Origin: Ramlibacter sp.
GTDB lineage: Bacteria; Pseudomonadota; Gammaproteobacteria; Burkholderiales; Burkholderiaceae_C
DNA: 15,922 bases
Assembly: GCA_028292185.1 (NCBI GenBank)
Contig: JAQGMT010000022.1
Location: 1 to 15,922, forward strand
Direction of reading: 5' to 3'
Notes under the pieces: model-generated
The model's database searches: none
The model's input: the letters and a program-made list of their open reading frames with translations, nothing else
Told to the model about the DNA's origin: nothing
Position numbers and translations under genes: made by a program
In this document: positions 13,175-15,922 of the stretch, piece by piece
Layout: the number at the start of each line of letters is the position of its first letter
Position numbering within the stretch: the first letter of the stretch is position 1

Positions 13175-14164
13175 ATGATCCCGTTCTCAGTCCTCGACCT
13201 CTCCCCCATCACCGAAGGCAGCGACGCGGCCCAGTCGTTTCGCAATTCCCTCGACCTGGCGCGCCACGCCGAGCAGTGGGGCTTCAATCGCTACTGGCTG
13301 GCCGAACATCACGGCATGCCCGGCATCGCCAGCGCCGCGACGTCCGTCCTGATCGGCCATGTGGCCGGTGGCACCAAGACCATTCGGGTCGGCGCCGGCG
13401 GGATCATGCTGCCGAACCATTCGCCGCTGGTGATCGCCGAGCAGTTCGGCACGCTGGAGTCTCTCTATCCCGGCCGCATCGACCTGGGCCTGGGCCGCGC
13501 GCCGGGGTCGGACCAGGCGACGGCGCGCGCATTACGGCGCAACCTGACGTCCGATGCCGATGAATTTCCGCGCGATGTGGTCGAGCTGATGGACCTCATG
13601 TCCGATCAGCCCCGCCAACACATTCGCGCCGTGCCGGGCACGGGGACCAAGGTGCCGGTGTGGATTCTCGGCTCCAGCCTGTTCGGCGCGCAGCTCGCCG
13701 CGATGCTGGGCCTGCCGTATGCATTCGCCTCGCACTTCGCCCCGCAACAGCTGATGCAGGCGATCGAGATTTACCGAGAGACGTTCAAGCCGTCCGCCCA
13801 ACTGGCCAAGCCTTACGTCATGCTGGGCTTCAATGTTTTCGCCGCGGACACCGATGAAGAAGCGCAGGTTCGCGCCACATCGGCGCAGCAGGCCTTCGTC
13901 AACCTGCGCAGCGGCCGCCCCGCCAGGCTGCCGCCCCCCTTGCCGGGGTACCGCGACAAGGTGGGACCGGCGGAGCGCGCCCTGCTGGACAGCGTGCTTT
14001 CGTGCTCCACCATCGGCTCGCCGGAAACGGTGCGCCGCGGGCTGCAGGATTTCATCGCCCGCACCGGCGCCGACGAATTGATGATCACCTCCCAGATGTT
14101 CGATCATTCGGCCCGCCTGCGCTCCTACGAGATCGCCGCCGAAGTTCGTAAGCAATTGGCATAA
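13175..14164 (+). CDS. LLM-class flavin-dependent oxidoreductase (YhbW-like)
   Basis: A 329-residue luciferase-like TIM-barrel protein expected to use reduced FMN or F420; FMN is more likely in this organism. It begins MIPFSVLDLSPI and carries RYWLAEHHGMPGIASAATSV (residues ~39-58), IRVGAGGIMLPNHSPL (~70-85) and GRIDLGLGRAPGSD (~100-113), the signature of the MsnO8/YhbW-type subgroup. The late segment STIGSPETV with DELMITSQMFDH matches the family C-terminus. Substrate is unknown; relatives are mostly uncharacterised monooxygenases. ATG 13175 has no recognisable Shine-Dalgarno. The gene is divergent from an MFS transporter and followed after 66 bp by the dienelactone hydrolase, which has its own promoter and ribosome site. 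No flavin reductase partner is seen. Confidence 0.92.
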   Translation: MIPFSVLDLSPITEGSDAAQSFRNSLDLARHAEQWGFNRYWLAEHHGMPGIASAATSVLIGHVAGGTKTIRVGAGGIMLPNHSPLVIAEQFGTLESLYPGRIDLGLGRAPGSDQATARALRRNLTSDADEFPRDVVELMDLMSDQPRQHIRAVPGTGTKVPVWILGSSLFGAQLAAMLGLPYAFASHFAPQQLMQAIEIYRETFKPSAQLAKPYVMLGFNVFAADTDEEAQVRATSAQQAFVNLRSGRPARLPPPLPGYRDKVGPAERALLDSVLSCSTIGSPETVRRGLQDFIARTGADELMITSQMFDHSARLRSYEIAAEVRKQLA

Positions 14165-14200
14165 GCCGCGGGCTCGCCTGCAAACTTTCCCAGGCCGGGC

Positions 14201-14206
14201 TATGCT
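14201..14206 (+). promoter_or_regulatory. Possible -10 hexamer for the dienelactone hydrolase gene
   Basis: TATGCT matches four of six TATAAT positions and gives a start near 14213, leaving a leader of about 18 nt that holds GGGAGA (14220-14225) 5-6 nt before ATG 14231. The -35 region (around 14178) is weak. Confidence 0.4.
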
Positions 14207-14230
14207 GCGCTCCTTTCACGGGAGACACTC

Positions 14231-15676
14231 ATGACGCGTTTGACCGCCCAGGATTTCGACCAGGAACTGCTGATTCTTTTCGATGCTTACGTGCATGGAA
14301 ACCTGGACCGGCGCGGCTTTCTCTCCCAAGCGCAGAAGTTCGCGAAGGCGGGCGTCACCGCCGCCGGCTTGCTGGCCGCCCTCAGCCCCGATTTCGCCGC
14401 CGGCCAGCAGGTGCGCAAGGACGATGCGCGGCTGAAAGCCGACTACGTCACCTATCCTTCACCGGCGGGCAACGGCACCGTCAGGGGCTACCTCGCACGG
14501 CCCGCGTCGGCAGGTTCGAACAAGCTGCCCGCGATCCTCGTGGTCCACGAAAACCGCGGCCTCAATCCGCACATCGAAGACATCGCGCGCCGCTTGGCGC
14601 TGGACGGCTTCATGGCGTTCGCGCCCGACGCTCTCACGCCGCTTGGCGGCTATCCCGGCGACGAGGACAAGGCGCGCGAAGCGTTCGCCAAACTCGACCA
14701 AGGCAAGGCGCAGCAGGATTTCGTGGCCGCGGCGGGCTGGCTGAAAGCGCGGCCCGACGCCACCGGCAAGCTGGGCGTCGTGGGTTTCTGCTACGGCGGC
14801 GGCATCGTTCACATCCTCGCAACGCGCCTGCCGGACCTGAACGCCGGCGTGGCGTTCTACGGCAACACGCCCGCGCCCGAAGAAGCGGTCAAGGTCAAGG
14901 CGCCGCTGCTGATCAACCAGGCCGACGTCGATGAGCGCATCAACGCAGCTTGGCCCGCCTACGAAGCGGCGCTGAAGGCCGCGGGCGTGAAGTACACGGC
15001 GTACCGCTATCCCGGCACGCAGCACGGCTTCAACAACGACACCACGCCCCGCTATGACGCGCCCGCGGCGAAGCTGGCGTGGGAACGGACGGTGGCCTTC
15101 TTCAAGACCAACCTGCAAGGCGGCGCAGTGGCCGGGGCGGCAGCGCCTCGCGCGCTGCGAATTCGCGGCACCCTGGAGTCGGTTTCCGACACGAGTGCGA
15201 CGATGAAGACGCGGCGCGGCGAAATGTTGACGCTGGTGCTTCCCGCCAACATCGCGGTGACCGAGGCCTACACGGTGGAACTCGGCGAGATCAAGGCGGG
15301 CAGCTACATCGGCGTGGGCGCGATGCCGATGGCCGATGGTTCGCAGCGCGCGGTGGGCGTGACGGTGTTCCCCGAGAACATGCGCGGCACGTCGGAGGGA
15401 CATTTCCCCTACGACTACGCGCCCGAAAGCACGATGACGAATGCCACCGTCGCCGACGTGGTCGCTGCGGCCGAGGGCCGCAAGCTGCGCGTGCGCTACA
15501 AGGATGGCGAGAAGACCATCGTCATCCCGGCGGGCACGCCCATCGTGAGCTACCGGCCCGGCGATCGCAGTTTGCTGGTGCCGGGCGCGCAGGTGGCGGC
15601 GAACGTGAGCGAAATGGACGGCAAGCCGACTGCCGCACGCATCACTGCCGGGCGTAGCGGCGTCGCGCCGAATTAG
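14231..15676 (+). CDS. Exported dienelactone-hydrolase-family enzyme fused to a C-terminal beta-rich domain
   Basis: A 481-residue protein. Residues 1-60 resemble the N-terminus of E. coli YghX: a short amphipathic lead, then LDRRGFL (25-31) and a hydrophobic stretch to about residue 57, a Tat-like signal set back from the start. Residues ~70-296 are an alpha/beta hydrolase with VVHENRGLNPHIED (104-117), nucleophile C187 in GFCYGGG, acid D234 in ADVDERIN and H265 in GTQHGFNND, the Cys-Asp-His triad of dienelactone hydrolases. After an Ala/Gly-rich linker (~297-307), residues ~308-460 form an unrelated domain with RGTLESVSD, GSYIGVGAMPMADGS, FPENMRGTSEGH, STMTNATVADV and YKDGEKTIVIPAGTPI. I recall this domain as a free-standing exported protein in rhizobia. 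GGGAGA precedes ATG 14231. The substrate is unknown. Confidence 0.9.
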   Translation: MTRLTAQDFDQELLILFDAYVHGNLDRRGFLSQAQKFAKAGVTAAGLLAALSPDFAAGQQVRKDDARLKADYVTYPSPAGNGTVRGYLARPASAGSNKLPAILVVHENRGLNPHIEDIARRLALDGFMAFAPDALTPLGGYPGDEDKAREAFAKLDQGKAQQDFVAAAGWLKARPDATGKLGVVGFCYGGGIVHILATRLPDLNAGVAFYGNTPAPEEAVKVKAPLLINQADVDERINAAWPAYEAALKAAGVKYTAYRYPGTQHGFNNDTTPRYDAPAAKLAWERTVAFFKTNLQGGAVAGAAAPRALRIRGTLESVSDTSATMKTRRGEMLTLVLPANIAVTEAYTVELGEIKAGSYIGVGAMPMADGSQRAVGVTVFPENMRGTSEGHFPYDYAPESTMTNATVADVVAAAEGRKLRVRYKDGEKTIVIPAGTPIVSYRPGDRSLLVPGAQVAANVSEMDGKPTAARITAGRSGVAPN

Positions 15677-15690
15677 GCCGGGGCAAACTG

Positions 15691-15708
15691 GCCGGGTTGC
15701 AAACCGGC
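15691..15708. repeat. Imperfect inverted repeat just after the hydrolase stop
   Basis: GCCGG (15691-15695) and CCGGC (15704-15708) are arms of GCCGGGTTGCAAACCGGC, which pairs along almost its whole length with one mismatch. It lies 15 nt after the stop, where a terminator would be, but no T-run follows, so intrinsic termination is doubtful. Confidence 0.35.
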
Positions 15709-15764
15709 GGAGTCGCTCGCGCTGCCTCGCGCGGGTAATCCTCGCGGCAAAGCCGGGGCCGGGC

Positions 15765-15793
15765 AGACTGCCGTGCATCCCTCTTGGCGGTCT
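15765..15793. repeat. 8-bp stem-loop in the gene-free tail
   Basis: AGACTGCC (15765-15772) pairs with GGCGGTCT (15786-15793) over eight positions, one of them G-U, around a 13-nt loop. Confidence 0.45.
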
Positions 15794-15835
15794 CCGCTGC
15801 GCTCGACTTCCCTGCGTTGGTCCGATTTCCTGGCC

Positions 15836-15890
15836 TGTCGCAGAACTCGCTGCGCGCCCCGAAGGGCGCTCCGCTCAAACAACTGCGACA
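15836..15890. repeat. Nested stem-loop: outer 8-bp stem enclosing a 6-bp CGAA hairpin
   Basis: TGTCGCAG (15836-15843) is the exact inverse of CTGCGACA (15883-15890). Between them, GCGCCC (15854-15859) and GGGCGC (15864-15869) form a perfect 6-bp stem with a CGAA tetraloop. CGCAG (15839-15843) could instead pair with the nearer CTGCG (15850-15854), so two mutually exclusive folds exist. Two perfect nested dyads in 55 bp suggest a selected structure, though GC-rich sequence makes some pairing likely by chance. Confidence 0.55.
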
Positions 15891-15904
15891 AGTCAGAGCA
15901 CGAA

Positions 15905-15920
15905 GCGCGCTAAAGCGCGC
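15905..15920. repeat. Perfect 7-bp hairpin at the window edge
   Basis: GCGCGCT (15905-15911) and AGCGCGC (15914-15920) are exact inverse copies separated by AA. The short loop is tight for RNA; as DNA it is a near-palindrome. The window ends two bases later, so its context is unknown. Confidence 0.45.
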
Positions 15921-15922
15921 GG

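Larger units (their letters stand above)
15677..15922. other. Gene-free tail with several inverted repeats; possible dispersed structured repeat
   Basis: No credible gene lies between the hydrolase stop and the window end. Short frames are open on both strands, but none has a ribosome site or family features; the 72-residue minus-strand frame (15673-15891) is Arg/Ser/Ala-rich. The region instead holds a run of stem-loops listed separately. Its wording resembles intergenic repeats I remember from Comamonadaceae genomes that are often mis-annotated as small hypothetical proteins; that is recollection, not a search result. The element may continue beyond 15922. Confidence 0.5.

Noticed and set aside
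14459..15778. Long minus-strand open frame (439 codons) opposite the hydrolase gene
   Set aside because: Arg/His/Val-rich antisense shadow; the plus strand has a clear catalytic triad and ribosome site.
15673..15891. 72-codon minus-strand frame in the gene-free tail
   Set aside because: No ribosome site, odd Arg/Ser/Ala composition, and the stretch is full of inverted repeats; more likely a mis-translated repeat.
1..15922. CRISPR array, tRNA/rRNA genes, insertion sequences, prophage or toxin-antitoxin genes
   Set aside because: Looked for regularly spaced repeats, cloverleaf-like stretches, transposase or integrase motifs and paired small ORFs; none was found.

Overview
The window is a GC-rich chromosomal segment, densely coded on both strands. 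It most likely comes from a betaproteobacterium of the order Burkholderiales, probably Comamonadaceae (Variovorax/Ramlibacter-like). This rests on the mfd-serB gene order, a GcvA-type LysR regulator diverging from a DUF2917 gene, a two-domain FHA protein, and remembered family sequences; no search was run. I see no rRNA, tRNA, CRISPR array, transposase, integrase or compositional island.

Layout. At 1-2235 (+) lie the 3' two-fifths of mfd (transcription-repair coupling factor) and serB (phosphoserine phosphatase). At 2239-4825 (-) lie a LysR regulator and, 19 bp behind it, a Tat-exported PhoD-type phosphatase. A DUF2917 gene (4907-5218, +) is divergent from lysR; the 81-bp gap between them holds overlapping divergent promoters and repeated CATTC half-sites. 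An MFS transporter (5195-6469, -) overlaps the DUF2917 gene tail to tail. At 6496-7235 (-) are two small genes: a membrane protein with an HExxH motif, then a GIY-YIG-like protein. Divergent from them, 7350-8509 (+) holds pssA (phosphatidylserine synthase) and thpR (RNA 2',3'-cyclic phosphodiesterase). At 8495-10508 (-) lie a lipoprotein, an FHA protein, an unknown helical protein and trxC (thioredoxin 2). At 10670-11903 (+) is an exported msrB-msrA pair for repair of oxidised methionine. A second MFS transporter (11907-13109, -) diverges from an LLM-class flavin oxidoreductase (13175-14164, +), followed by an exported dienelactone hydrolase fused to a C-terminal beta-rich domain (14231-15676, +). 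The last 246 bp hold no credible gene but several inverted repeats, including a nested stem-loop.

The window is mostly a patchwork of short transcription units rather than one pathway. Loose themes are envelope and extracytoplasmic enzymes (PhoD, MsrB/MsrA, dienelactone hydrolase, lipoprotein, PssA), thiol and redox repair (TrxC, MsrA/B, LLM oxidoreductase), and DNA/RNA maintenance (Mfd, ThpR, GIY-YIG). All four convergent gene pairs are packed to a gap of 3 bp or overlap. Several genes lack a Shine-Dalgarno but have a -10-like hexamer 6-7 nt before the ATG, which suggests leaderless messages.

I found no clear new multi-gene system. The best leads are the structured 3' element, the hydrolase fusion, the lysR/DUF2917 regulatory region and the HExxH/GIY-YIG pair.
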